From NCBI GenBank assembly GCA_024734555.1, contig JANPWX010000029.1:1865536-1929535 (forward strand): 64,000 bases of DNA, read 5' to 3'. Under the pieces are notes generated by a model. That model was given only the letters and a program-made list of their open reading frames with translations. It made no database searches and was not told the origin of the DNA. This document shows positions 1-13,010 of the stretch, one piece after another (position 1 is the stretch's first letter; each line of letters begins with the position of its first letter). A program made the translations under genes and the position numbers. This DNA comes from Trochalopteron elliotii. Taxonomy: Eukaryota > Chordata > Aves > Passeriformes > Leiothrichidae.

Positions 1-2629
1 GTAGAACATATGTGGCAAGTTCTCCAGAAAGAACCTCTCAAAAGAACATATTAAAGATGAAATATAAGGATTTTTAGATCAAAAGGATAATGATTTTTTT
101 AAATCTTTACTATGTGATAAATTAATCAGCAGGTATTATAAAGATGTACAAACTTGCACAAGGAGAGGGAAGAGAAGGAAGACAGTGACTTTGAAATTAG
201 AGCTAAGACACTGTCAGGAGCTGGTTACAAACCAACAGACAGAAGTGTAACATATGCACTTGTTAGAAATCTGAGCTGTGTCACAGTGAGCACAGTGAGA
301 GAAACTGGTATGAGCTCAAAGCCCTCATTTCATCAGCCCAGGTATTGTGTTTGCAGAGGTACAAATGACATTTGGCACCTCTGTTTGCAGGGTATTTGCA
401 GGGTGCTGTGCCATGAAGCACTCGGGAGTGGTGCAGGGGTGTTCAGAGCCTTTGGTGCCTGTCAGACCCTCCTGGTCTGTGGGCTGAGCAGGGGAATGTG
501 GTTCTACCTTCCTGTGATTCCTCTAAAGAGCACAAACCCAAAACGATGCTTAAGGCTGAAAATAATCAGCTAAAATACATTAGTATGAACCAAAGTTGTG
601 TATTTCTGAGAGGAATTCTAACAGACTTGACTCTATAACTGTGAAAAAAAAATGCTATTTAATAAAAGCCCAACAGATTTTCAGAGCAACTAGACATATG
701 TATCTAAAAGAAATGCTGGACCAAAACACCTCACACTATGATAATTTGTTTCAGATTTCATATGTGAGCGTGTCATATGACTCATTCATGCTTTAAATGC
801 AGTTGTGAGTGCATTTATCATTTGGCTAGTTAATATTTTCTGCATTAGAATACAAACATAGTGAAGCCTGTTCTAGCAGATCAGCTGCAAGAGAAGCCAG
901 CAGCAGGAGAGTGCATTGGGGATTCTGACATCAGATTCATAGATAAGCCATGCCTATACCCCCAAAACAAAGATAGACTGTAATTAAATTTATAGTCTTC
1001 ATTACAGTCTATCTAATTTTTAAAGATATATTTTATTTATTTATGAGGGGCTAAATTCCACAACTCTGAGCTGTTAGGATGTTTTGTTGTAAGCACAATA
1101 GGTTGTAATCAAGTTTAGTAAATCTCAACATTCAAAGGAATTCTTCAAGAATTAGAAACTAAAACCTCAGTTCTGCAAGTCCATGTAAGCTTTAATGAAA
1201 CAATACTAATGGTATTTCAAAAAGGATTTTGAAAAATAATCAGAGAGCAACTTCATTATTATGGTTGATCAATAATCATGAAGGAAAGTTCTGGTTTGCC
1301 TGCATAGAAATTGTGAATTTATGGCAATGCTACAAAAATCTGATGGTTGTAGGTCTGGAACCTGGAATGAGCCTGCACAGCTCTAGCAGTGCTCAGTGTA
1401 CCAGAGTGAAGCCCATACTCCATTTATTTGTGCCCAATAAGCATTCACCAGTCTGGGAAATGGCTGCACACCTGATGTAGTTTGTTCTGTATCCTGATGG
1501 TCTGAAAATACTGACTTATCTTTTCAAGAGTTTCAGAAGTCTGAGGCATTAAAATGTCAGAGGCAATATTTTTTATAGCCTCTTTCTTATCTAATTGAAA
1601 CATAAAGTTCAGTAAGTGAATTGTGATAATTTTGTGCAGGAGCTTCTATGAAAGCTCCATCCCATTAGGTAAATGTGTTTTAGCTGCTGTTACTGAGGTG
1701 CTAATACAGAGCCTTTTCCAAGCAGCCCTTTTTAGTAATAGCTAAAATAGCTAAATTTACATGAACTTAAACAGCAAAATCCATGTATGTTGAACAATTT
1801 CTTGATTTCCTCTTCATAATCTGAATAAATCATTTGGAAGAAAAATTATCTCATGGTGATTTTGTTACCTAAGGATTACTGGTCAGAATTACAGAGTACC
1901 CAGGTGTGCTCTGACATGGGACTGTAACAGGCAGCACCTGAACTGCCTGAATCACATCTAAGGTGGTGTCTCACAAGCCTCTGAGCATCCTACTGTCAGT
2001 GGGGAACAGGGACCACTGAGGAGCTGTGCCTTCCCTGTTGGACCCCACTCTTCCTCAGTCTCCTCCTCCCCCAAAAGCAAGGATCTCATCTCATCCTAGC
2101 ATAAAACATCTTCCTTTCAACTGTGTTCTTCTGGACATCTTTGCTGCTTGTTTTGCAACTCTTTATCTGTCAGATTTTGGTTCTCGCACATTTTCCTGTG
2201 TCCTGTTTGTCCAGCTGTATCACAGCTCTGCTTTGGCCCCTGTGGGCTCATTATATTATTAATGTACTTAATTGAACTGTGTTTCAAAAGGCTTCAGTCT
2301 TATTGCTGTTGGTGCTTCTTGGAAAGTTAAATGTGAAAAAGTGTTCCTGTGCTGTTGTGCTGGTTTATCCAAAGCTCCTCTGGCAGAAGGCAGGCAGCCT
2401 GCCTGAGGGATACAGCAGAGCCTCTGCTTTGGCTGGGCTGTCCCAGGACAAACAGAAAAGAAAAAAAAAGCTTAAAATGAAGTTTTTATAACTAATTATG
2501 TTAAATCTTTACAACCTTTATATAACTGATTTCTGTCTATGGTGTCCAGAAAAGGGAGTGTCACAGAGATGGTGACCAGAGGCACAGGGGACAGCATCAC
2601 ATGGAGCTTTCACTGCTTGAGGGGCACAG
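1..2629. other. gene-free AT-rich DNA
   Basis: Apart from the hairpin at 971-1014 I see no gene, RNA or repeat. Short open frames (for example 154-573 and 2026-2262) have no recognisable domain. A small GC-richer patch lies at 2340-2440. Confidence 0.7.
971..1014. repeat. perfect inverted repeat, 14-bp arms
   Basis: AGATAGACTGTAAT (971-984) and ATTACAGTCTATCT (1001-1014) are exact reverse complements around a 16-base AT-rich loop. The match stops abruptly at both outer ends. The arms are too short for a typical miRNA precursor. No transposon terminal repeats were recognised. Confidence 0.85.
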
Positions 2630-2730
2630 GCTGAGTTAGGAGCCAAAGCTGGGTTAGGAATGACTGGGTTAGGACGGATTGGGTTAGGAGTGAGGGCTGG
2701 GTTAGGAGCCAGGGCTGAGTTAGGAGTCCA
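2630..2730. repeat. degenerate tandem repeat on GGGTTAGG core
   Basis: Six units begin near 2630, 2648, 2666, 2681, 2696 and 2714, spaced 18, 18, 15, 15 and 18 bp. Each carries G(A/G)GTTAGG, usually followed by A. All spacings are multiples of three, and the minus strand stays open here (frame 2518-2889) with a repeating PNP/PNS pattern. The core shares eight bases with the telomere repeat, but units are longer than 6 bp, so this is not a true interstitial telomere array. Confidence 0.8.
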
Positions 2731-5542
2731 GCTCTCATTCAAAAGTGTTTTGATTAATACTGTGATTGATACAGCAGGCAAGTGTTGTAGCAATAAATCA
2801 TAGGAGTTTGGTAATATACATAGGAATTGGGTGCTGAAACCTGGTTTGGTGGTTTTTTGGATTTTGTTTTCTTTTTGTGATTTTACCACTTGTGGATTTC
2901 TGCCGTGCCCATCACTGTATATCTAGTTTATTTTTGGTCAGCTCTGTTCTGTACTGCTGAACACAACGTGCCCCAGAGTCCCAGCTGAGGCTGCCTGTGA
3001 CTTCAGGGCAGTGCTGCTCACCTGTGAGCCAGACCCACCCCATGCAGAGCTCCTGCAGCAGCAGTGCTGAGTTATCCCCATGGCTGAGCAGGGGCCATTA
3101 CTGCATTGATTGCTGCTTCTGGCTGCTCTCCCACCTCATGCCAGGTCTGAAACAGATACTCAGTGACTTAGGAAGTAGATGCACAATCTGTACATTTATC
3201 AGTGGGAATGAAAGGATCGTTTTTGTTCAGACACAGGTGAGTTACTGCTTGTGTGGGCTTGAAGGCTACTGGCAAAAAAGATTTCCCTAGAAAATAACCA
3301 GACAGGAAAAATGAGCTGGGCTTCTGAGGATCTGAAGTATAAAATATGCAAATTGCAAGAATTTGGCATACTGTCAGACTTAGACTTTTTCCCTTGATAT
3401 ACAGAATTTGTGTGACCTGCTCAGTCAAGCATCCTATTTCCAATAGATTTTTACAATGAAATTTGCAAGTGCCTTCCCTTTTTTATTTTCTCTTCTTTTA
3501 GTGTGAGCGTTTTCTCACAGAAATTCCAGGTCCAGTTTGGAGCCTTGTGTTATGCTTTAGACATCTGTGTCCTTAAAACTTGAGTGAAAATACAAGATGC
3601 CTATTTGAATAACACGGTGTCACCAACAGAGCTTGCAAGTGATGTGAGAGGTGATGGTGCGTCCTTATGCTGCTCTCATCACACATCATGTAGTACATTT
3701 GGGCACGTATGTGGGTAGCTCTTTGAAAAAGAATAATAAACAGGTCCAAGATGTGATGTCAGATCTAGTTAATCAGTGTAATAGAAATACATTACCCTAA
3801 ATCTTGGTTAGGAAAATAGTAATCAAAGTCTTGAGTTTCTTTTCATTTGGAGAGACAGATGGCATATCTGCTTAACGGCAAATATCCAAAAGAATTTTTT
3901 TTTTAAATCTTATCTTTCAAAACATGGCAATCAGAATCATCTTGGAGAGGAACTATTAAATTTAATAAGCCATATGTTCAGTGAATTTACTTATTTTGTT
4001 CAAAGATGTAGACATAGAATTCACCTCTGTGTCCTTTTGTGTAAATTAACTGCCTTATTCTATGCCGCACAATTAAGGTATTTAACAAAGTTCCAAATGT
4101 GCAACGTATTATTAGCCAAACACAGCTACTAGTCTTCTTGTTGCTGAAATAAATGTATTTAGGTGAACAGTCTGCCGTTTACTAGAATTCCCTCTGTGGA
4201 GTTCAGTGTGTTTGAAGATCAGATTGACTGGCAGCTTCCTTGGTATACATAAAACAGATCTAAAATTATTTCAAATAGAAATTCTCTGAGGATTCTATCA
4301 TCTTTGCCGTTCTGTTGTACTGAAGATGCAGATGTGCCAGACTGTTCTGCAGGATTATAAATGCATTATTGAAACCCTAATACACTCTCTAACAAATATA
4401 TGCAGTGCAAGAGGTTTTCTTAGCCATCTTGTACCCACTCATTTTATTTATTTCATGTAATTGGCATGTTGTTCTGCTTTTATAGCTTGTTAAAATGAGA
4501 TGTGAAAATGGCTGTAGCTAATGGCTGCTGGAAGTCTTTTCCCCTGGTAGGATGGAGGAAAAAAAAAAGGCACTGCAGATTTTAAAGCACAGAGCTCTCC
4601 CAGTGAGAAGCAAAGATTAAAAAAGATGGATATAATGCATTGCTGTGTGTGGTAGAAGTGAGTTTTAATGACCTTGGGTACATGAATGAGCATTGCAGAC
4701 CAATGTCCAAGCCCTGAAGTGGGATCCTGTGGTAGGGGCAGGGCTGCTCAGGTCTGTGAGGCTGACACTGACACAGGTGTGCTGGTAGGGAAGGGGATTT
4801 ATTTCCTTCTGCAAAGAAAATGATAAAAGAATATCTGGAATGAGGTGTTGTGAATTTCTTCCTTTGCAAAGTGCAGGCTCCAAGAAACTTAGAGAAGGTA
4901 AACTGTGGGCAGATGTCAGCTCCTCCTTCCCTGGAGTCAGGGCACTCCAGCCCAGTGGGTGGACATAAATTAACATGTTTTTATTCTGATTTAGCAATGA
5001 ACTGTTGAGTTCTGACCAGACAGAAATCCACATGAATGTCCAGTGTATACATCACTAGTTTTAAAGCTTTCTTGTGTTTCTCCTAGACTGGACTGTGGAT
5101 ACTGTCACATTATTTTATGTTATTTGAATTGCTGTCAGCAGAAGCACACAGTCTGTCCTGTGATTCTTTAACATTTAGTTTTTAAACTTCAGTGGCTTTA
5201 GAAAAAAAATTTAAATTACAGTGCTGTACACTATGATTTTAAATGGTGTGCAATTTTTCCAAAAGTCTTTAGCAGCTCTTGGAACTTGAAAGGATTTTAG
5301 TTTCAGGATTGCACCTGAGAAAGTGGAAGATAGCAGAGGAATTTTGGTGCATCAGTAGTCTTCTTTATCACTAAGGGCATTGCACTGTCACACTATATTT
5401 AATGAAATGAGCAAAATATCTTTATATTTCCATCTGATCTAGGAACCTGTGGTTTGTTCCCTGGCAAGACATTAAATTACAAATAGAAATAAAAACAAAA
5501 TTTCCTATTAAAAAAAGCATGTTTTGCAGAGCACTTGTATTC
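2731..5542. other. gene-free unique DNA
   Basis: No coding or RNA signature is visible. A moderately GC-rich patch at 2960-3150 and the minus-strand frames at 4490-5033 look incidental. The candidate regulatory block at 3960-4260 is listed separately. Confidence 0.65.
3960..4260. promoter_or_regulatory. candidate conserved non-coding block
   Basis: Unique DNA around GCCGCACAATTAAGG (4063-4077) and TGCAACGTATTATTAGCC (4100-4117) retains isolated CpGs and homeodomain-like words. It is a low-confidence candidate. Confidence 0.2.
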
Positions 5543-6083
5543 TGGCATCTGTAGGGGCATCCGAGGACGGCAGGGAGAGGGAACTCTGCAGACCTGAGAC
5601 ATTCTAGAACACGTGGTTTTATTGCAAGGGTGGTGGGTAAAAAGGGCCTTTTGCCTTCAGCCACCAGCCTGGGCTGAGGGGAAGCCCCAAAGAGAGAGGG
5701 AGAGAGAGAACAAGAGGGTAAGAGCTAAGAGAGGAGGGAGCAAGGGAGCCAGAGAGAGGTGGCAGGGGTCAGAGCGCAGGGGGAAGAGAGCAAGGTCCTT
5801 GTTACAATACATTGTATCTCCTTTTGCTTTGAATATTCTAATTTACACTAACCAACCAGTACAAGACACAAAATCCTATAGAATCTACATACAGCCTATA
5901 AGAACTACTACATTACCATACTGTGTTACATTTTAAACTCTAAAAACTACTCTTTAGACTTTTCTCTTTTGCTACATTGACCTTTGGATCCCTTAGCCAG
6001 CAGAAGGGTGTTGTTCAATCAAAAGGGATTCTCCTTCAGCTGGCTGGGCTATTGTTTTCAGGGTATATAGTGACTAATGCTCA
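5543..6083 (-). mobile_element. solo LTR, minus strand, near-perfect 6-bp TSD
   Basis: A 541-bp block starts TGGCATCTG and ends ATGCTCA, with GTATTC before it (5537-5542) and GTATCC after it (6084-6089). These flanks look like a 6-bp duplication with one mismatch. On the minus strand there is a polyadenylation signal AATAAA (5618-5623), followed by about 75 bp of U5-like sequence. A purine-rich tract on the plus strand (5688-5795) reads as a pyrimidine-rich stretch in the element's sense. Alternative ends TG at 5536 and CA at 6092-6093 are possible but have no matching flanks. It is a probable class II ERV solo LTR; family not assigned. Confidence 0.68.
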
Positions 6084-9000
6084 GTATCCTACAACTCAAA
6101 GCAAGCTTTCATTTCTATTTCGATTATAGGTTTCATATTTTCAGAATCTTTTGCTAAGCAATCATATTTATAAGGTTTCCCTGATTCATCTTCTCCAACA
6201 GGCGTCTTATACTTCTTATACTAGAAAAAAATTATTTGGATACTTGAAGAACCCAACAAATTAAGGATTTTTTTCATTATTAAAACAAATTTATATTTTA
6301 ATATTATTTTTATTAAAATATTATTATTAATGCTGGGAAAGGGCTTGAGTTCTGTTCTATATATCCACATCCTTTTTTTTTTCCAAATCATTTCAGTGTA
6401 GCATTAGATTTCTATACAATAGCATAGCACCTGCTAGATGTGTTCCACAGAATGATCAACTGTTGTGTGCCTGTTCCTGTGTGAAATATTGGTAAGATGA
6501 AGTATATCAAACACATTTATCTGCTGCAAATCAGTTTGTCTCAGAAAAGACTCAGTTAAATTATATGGAGCCTAATTTTTCTACTGATACACCTTCTGAA
6601 TTTTATCTGATTTACTGTATTTTTCTTCCCCAATAGGTCAAATGAATCATCCTTTACTTTCTCTTTTAGAATGGACAGTAAAAGTAAATTCAGCACATTC
6701 CACTTGTGTATAACTGGCATGATTTACTGCACGGCTGAATATAAAATCATAAAACTTACAGGACATGGTTAATACATAACCATCAAAATAACAGAGTGCA
6801 ATTCTAAATTTATGAGGCTGAACTTAACACTGAATATCAAATAAGAACCACATTGATTTCTGTAGCGCATGGCTTAAAAACACATTAGGTGGCATAACTG
6901 CAAGACAGTACATTGATTTAAGCGTAAAATGCATAGCACTCAATACTTCACCACCTAACGTTTCCCAGTAATGAACAAAGCTGTTGTATATTGATGAAAG
7001 GAAAATTATTTGTTTTGTTAGATTATGGTCCTTAAGCAGATGCCTTGATTTTAGGCCGGCCTGGCACAATTGGGATCACTCTTGGTAACAAATGATGCTG
7101 GACACCTGAACAAGAGGGTACACGGTGAACTCTGCATATTGTGTTTTAAGAAATATGTATTTAGTCTGGACTTAATGTAAGTCTGAATTCAGGCACCCAC
7201 GTTTCAGGGTGGGTACTTTGGCAGGTACAGAAGATTAATTGTGTTTTGGAGGCCTCTAATTGCCTTTAAAATGTTAAACATTTGCCTTCCTGAATCATGG
7301 CCAGAGAGTAAGTCTATAAATCTCTATCAGCCTTCCTCAATGAGTTTTGCCAAAATTAACTCTATTTACATCAGGAAACACACTTTTTGGGCATGTTTTA
7401 GGCCCCAATACACAAACTGTCTCAGCAAGTGAAGAGTTTCATTGACTTTAGTCTGAGGTCTCTAAAACATAAATTGAATTGACATTGGCATTTCCTCTAG
7501 ATTTAGTCTTAAGTAGAAAATTCTGTGTGGGGGTTGAAACTGGGTCTTTTGAGCATGATTTCCTCACAATGCACTATATCCAAAGTGGCACCCTTGTCCT
7601 TTTTAATGCTCCAATAGTGCAAAGGGGACTTGAAACAGCTCAGCCAGAAGCTTCAGGTGAATGTGGTCCCTGGGCTGTGCTGGGAGAGGGAACAGCCAGG
7701 AGCTGTGCAGTGAGCTCTGCCCTTGGTGCCTCGTGTGAGGGAGTGCTGCTCATCAGCCTGTGAGAAAGGACAGCAAAAACACCTTGCTCCTGAAGGATTT
7801 CACTATTTGGAACATACAGGTCTGTCTGTTAGCTCCAGCTATGCACACACACACATATTTGTGTGTTTTGGGTTCCTTGTACAAAGTGTGGCTACTCCCA
7901 CATTCAGTCTGTGGCCTCTGGCAGGATGTGCCCTTTGGGGTGTGGACATTTCGTGGCTGAAGTGAGCAGATCTCAGCTCCAAATCCGTGTTGTACATTCA
8001 GAACATTCACATGGTGCTGTGTTGGTTGTGAATGTTTCAGAAGACAAATTGGATGCAGTTGCGTTCTAGTCTTGCTTACATTTTGGGTGACTTTTTTTTT
8101 TGTCCTGCAAAGTTTAAGTATTAGTCTTCATGACATGCAAAACGGTCTGAGGTGTTGGAGAATAATGTTTTAATCATCATTGACATTTTCAGAGAAGATT
8201 AAAATTTAATAAAATTAATTGTCCATTTTTGAATGGCTCACTTTGCAGTTAATCACACACCTTTAGCTGCAGATGGGTATTTCTTTTCTGCAGTTTTTTA
8301 CCTTGAAACTCACCTGTAATTATGATAATTGATTAAGTTGTTGGTTATAATTTTTTCTTCAAATTAATGGAATGTAATTTTAAGTTATGCTTAGTGTGAA
8401 ATAAACTGCTTTTTTAATCTTGTTGAAAGAACCTTTTCTAAATCCGTACAAATATTTTTTTCTTTCCCTTTTAAAGGAAAATCTCCAACGTACTAAAAGA
8501 ATATAACTTACTGGGGTTATATTTAATGGCAAGTATAGAATACATTGTTTTCACTGCTGTGCATCTCTAGTAATATAATTTGAAGTGCTAGGGCCCTTTG
8601 CATCCATTTCTGAATCTATTATTAGTTGATTAAATTAACTGGCTGGATCAGTACAGTGAGAAGAGACACAGTAATGATATTACAGAATTAGTATGCTATG
8701 ATGAATTGTCAGGAAAAGTAACTGTGACAGCCCTGTGGCCATATGCACTTAGCCATGCAATTTATAGTCATTTGAAAAGCCAAGGACTTTTCAGTTTTGG
8801 TTAGGAAATTTGTTCTTGCTTTTGACAGAAGTTGAGGGATATGTGTGTCTCCAACAAGAGGAGGTTTACAGTGCCAACGTGAAAAGAAACCAAAGGCTCT
8901 CCTCAACTGCTAGCATTTGGGTAATTTACAAAGAACAAGCTTCAAAAAAGGATGATTTTTATTGTAGCTGTGCCAGTTCTTTTAAATAGATTATAATATG

Positions 9001-11879
9001 ATAGTGCATAGTATATAATAGTGTGGTTCCTTTACAGTTGTAGAAAATAGTATTGCTTAGGGTAAGGTAAAAGTGAATGCAATCTTGTATCACAATTTCA
9101 GTAGTTATGGAGCACCACAAATTTTGGTACAGCAGCAATAGGGTCTTTTTAGGAGGACAGTAAATACAGCTGGGTTTTATTCTTGCAACTGATTTGAGGC
9201 TATTTAAAATGCCTTATTTTGCCTTTATGCAAGTATTTGTAAGTAAAATAAAGATTGCCAAACACCATCAAAATTACTGGTAGTTACAGTAGGTAATCAC
9301 CATGTAAGAGTTGACTCATGGCCAATGCTTTAGCAATTCCCACTCTTTTCAGCTTGCCATGCTTAGTTGCTGGACACTTGGAATTTAAATTTAAAATCTT
9401 GCCCTTTTCACATTTACCATGTTGTGTGTTGGCTCTCTCTGTAATATTCTTAACCATTAAAGCCAATTACACAAATATATTTTCAAAGTCGTAACAGGCA
9501 GAGTTGAATGTAAAAGCAAGTGGACTAAGAGAAAAGGCAGCTGATTGTGTAGTTAACTCATTCTTTTTGTGAGCCTAATAAATGGTATATCAGCAGTACT
9601 ATGGATCTGTAATCTTTGCTGAAAATCAGACTAGAATTCATGTTGAACTTTATGAAGTGGAATGTTAAGTCATTTTTCTTAATATTGCTTATATCAGTTC
9701 AAACTTTTGTAAAGAAAAGGAAAATATGAAATAGGTTTTTAGTAGTTCAATGACAGGATGTAAGAGGAATTCTTAATCTCACAGGAAACCACTACACGAG
9801 TGTTGATCCCTGCTGAGACCTCTTCCTGGTGTGTGGGTGCTGGAGATGATCCTTCAGCCTGCTCTGTTTGCTGCCTGGTGCCCTGAGAGCAGAACTGCTC
9901 CTGTCCTTGTGCCTGCTCCAGCAGATTTCCCTTAGAGCACACTGCTTTAGGCTTTGGGAGGAAATACAATCTTGCATTTTCATGAAATAATTTCACTTCC
10001 TAATTTTAATTAGAGAAACGTTTTCCTAGCTGCAGTCTGAGGCTGACCCCTAAAGGTTACTTGGTCTATGGGTATGACATACCAGTTTATACACATGATC
10101 TGATCAGTTCCACTCATCTCTTCCTCTGCTTTGCTTTCTTTGTCACTAAAAATTTTCTCTTAGTGTTTGAGATTTCTACCACGGTTGAAGCCCACACTTT
10201 ATTGTTTGTTTATTAATGAAGAATGGATTTTTCCTTCTGTTTAAAATCTTCTCTCTTAATTTAATTACTGATTTGTAATCTTGTGTTTGAGTTATATTAA
10301 CTTTTCAGAATTAATACACTAAGCAAAACATGTAGCATTAATATATTCAGAAAAATAATGGCCTCATCACTGTTTTTGGTAACAAGAACCTGCAGCAGAT
10401 TTTTTTAATTTTGCTGGTAGAAGTCTTACTATTAATAAAGAGTTAAATACTGCTGCTAATGCTGGTGTTAAGTAAGAAAACCATTTCTACAGTTCCTCAG
10501 TTTAAGCAAATAGTCCCTTGACATCAAAGTAAAATATCTCAAATACTCAAAAAATTAAATGTTAGTAGCTTAAATATTTATTTTTGTAAACCTAGATAAA
10601 GGTATTTTTCAAGTAACAAAATGTGTTGTTAGGTCTCTGTATTTGTATGGACTGACCTGAACAGAACCTTCTTGAAGTTGTAACCTAGTATTGATAATGG
10701 TGGTTACTGGTGTTTTGTTTTGTGTTTTGCCTTTACCTTTATCATAGATTGATTTAAACCCATAGTCTGGTAAGGTAATATTTCCATAATTCCTGCATTT
10801 AACTCTTCAGATATTAATCAGCCCATGTTTCAGTGAGATTTTGGTCCCATGCTTTATTTTTTGCATTTTGTGAGCTCTGTAGTGTTACCTGTGTGCAGCC
10901 TCTGTAATAAACACTGCAATCACATAGTCTAATCTTCCTGATCTATGTATTCATAACAATTAGTACTAAGTTACTCTCATGCTAATTTGCAACGGTAAGC
11001 TCTGAGTGTTGGAAAAAATCCCTAACCAGCCAACAAAAAAACAAACAAAAAAACCCCTTCCCCCACACCACAGTATAACAGACAAGGTAGTATTTCTTTT
11101 GAGTTGTTCTTTTTGCCACATTTACAGCATCATTATTTTAAAATACTTTTCTTGGTGTTACTATAGAAGCAGCTTCTGAGAATAGATGATCAAAAGTTGC
11201 CCTTGCAGGCTGCTGTTGGTCTCAGTGGGTGTTAGTGAGCGTAAGGCTGGAGCCAAAATTTAAGCTAAGTAAAATTGAAGAGAGGCCTGAGATGAAAATA
11301 TTTTTAATTTTTATTTAACCTGCTTTTTATGGCAGGGAGTTTTTACAGTTAGGGTGTTTGATGTGGGGGTCGTGTTACACTTGGATGAACTGAAGGGATT
11401 AAACTTTGGTTCTCACATCTGATTCACCCAATATAGAGGCAGATAAGCTTTTAAGATCTTGAGTGTGCACACAGAAGTGCTTTTGTAGTGTGTAGTCAGA
11501 CTTGGAGTATTTGTATTTGGCAGTAACTTTTCATAGACAGAGATCACCATCTAGGAAGGAGCTACACATTATTTTGTTTAAAAAAGGAAACAAAACAAAG
11601 AAAACAGCAAACAGCTTTTTTCACAGAAGCAGTTTGGAATATGGGCAGTGCAATTCAGGAAGCCGTGGTGCTGTGACAGGCATCTGCTCCCTCCTGATGG
11701 ACATCAGGTGCCACGACCCAGCAAAGAGCCTCTCCAGTGCCTGGACCACTGTGCTAAACACTCCTCAGAAATAACAGCGAGTTCAGGACACTCCGAAAAA
11801 ATATTGCCCAGGATATTTTGTCACTGTGTTCTGTATTTGGAATCTAAAGAGCACTTAAACCTGATGATGGTTGCTCTGG
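6084..11879. other. gene-free AT-rich DNA
   Basis: Mostly AT-rich unique sequence with short A or T runs. AT-only stretches occur near 6285-6330. A GC-richer patch at 7600-7960 contains the CA repeat. Overlapping short frames there are on both strands and unrecognised. An A-rich tract with C runs lies at 11030-11070. Confidence 0.65.
7844..7855. repeat. (CA)6 microsatellite
   Basis: Six CA units in a modestly GC-rich patch. Confidence 0.9.
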
Positions 11880-12360
11880 AGAGTCCACTCTTGCTGCCCG
11901 TGGAAATGAATGCCTTTGATGTCCGTGCACTGCAGAGAGACGCAGTGAGCAGCTAAATGCCTTAATGCATTCTGCCACCGAGCGATCTAAAAGCTTCCAT
12001 GTGCATCGTGCAGCTTGTGCAGGAAGGTTTTCACTGTCAGCAAAGCAAAATGAATGCCTTTAGCTTTAAAGTTTAAATGCCTCGCTCAGCAGGGAGCCCA
12101 GAGAGATTTGTTCAACTGAAATGAGCTTATAATAAGGCTTTCATCCTAAGATAAGTAAGGACAACATTCAGGAGCTCTGTACTCCCTCACCAGAAAATAC
12201 AAATAGCTTTCTCTGTGTGTTATGATGCTGTTATTGTCTTTCATGTGATATGTTGCAATTCTTGCTAATAGACATTTTCCATCGTGGGCTGAGGTAACGC
12301 CATGTTGTAACTACATTACATTTAGAAGTTTGAAAAAATAAGAGTTGCAGCTTACATGTT
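11880..12360. promoter_or_regulatory. candidate conserved non-coding block
   Basis: This unique, balanced-composition stretch keeps several CpG sites (for example near 11937, 11980 and 12008) in a window where CpG is scarce. It has no repeat signature. Retained CpGs in non-coding DNA can mark constraint. Open frames crossing it are short and unrecognised. Confidence 0.25.
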
Positions 12361-12769
12361 AATTGGTTTGTTTATTTTACCCCCCAGAAATGAGTGCTAG
12401 GATAATATCTACAGAAGGATTTGCAGTAGCAAGGTATTTTAAAACATTTAATTGTGCTCAAACTTTGCAGAGGGGTTGAAAATGCATTTAGAGAGATTCA
12501 TAGCAAAAGAAAATCCATCACTGCCTACTAGACATGAAACACCTCTCCAGGCTCAGGCAGCCCCAGAGTTGCAGATTGCTTGAGGCTGAGAGAGTGTGTG
12601 AGAGCTTTCCCTGTGCTTGCTGCTGCTGGAGATAAGGAACTGTGCAGGGTGGACATTTGTCTGACCTGGTGTGGCTGTTTGTGTATTCTCACTCCTGGAT
12701 CTGCTGATTTTCTAGCCCCACCCCAGTCATAATTATTCCTTCTTCAATCAAGAGGCACAGTTTGATCTG

Positions 12770-13010
12770 TAGGTTTCAGCTGGGATCATTAAAATAGCAC
12801 TTATGGCTCGAGCCTCTGTCCACTCTTCTTTTTCGTGTGGTGTTTGTTACAGGGTTCCTGAGGCCCTAATAAGCTGTTAACAAGCTGTCAATTATAGTTC
12901 TCATGCAAATTAGTGAAATAGACAGTGAGGGGCTGATGTGTACAGTATGGTATCTCAGAGGAGGTAAACTGAAGCCTTCTAATTTTCATCACTGTCCTTG
13001 CAAAGCCATC
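12770..13010. promoter_or_regulatory. candidate conserved non-coding element, POU/homeodomain motifs
   Basis: The block contains an octamer ATGCAAAT continuing into TAG (12903-12913), a homeodomain-type TCAATTA (12888-12894), a GTTAAC core (12876-12881) flanked by AAGCTG on both sides, and no low complexity or repeat. The density of intact transcription-factor words in unique sequence resembles a distal enhancer. Conservation itself cannot be seen from one sequence. Confidence 0.35.

Noticed and set aside
154..573. 139-codon open frame, plus strand
   Set aside because: No domain or family resemblance and no supporting signals; treated as chance.
2630..2730. Interstitial telomere repeat
   Set aside because: GGGTTAGG cores are spaced 15-18 bp apart, not in TTAGGG tandem.
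5613..5936. Arg/Glu-rich plus-strand frame
   Set aside because: It is antisense translation of the purine-rich part of a solo LTR.
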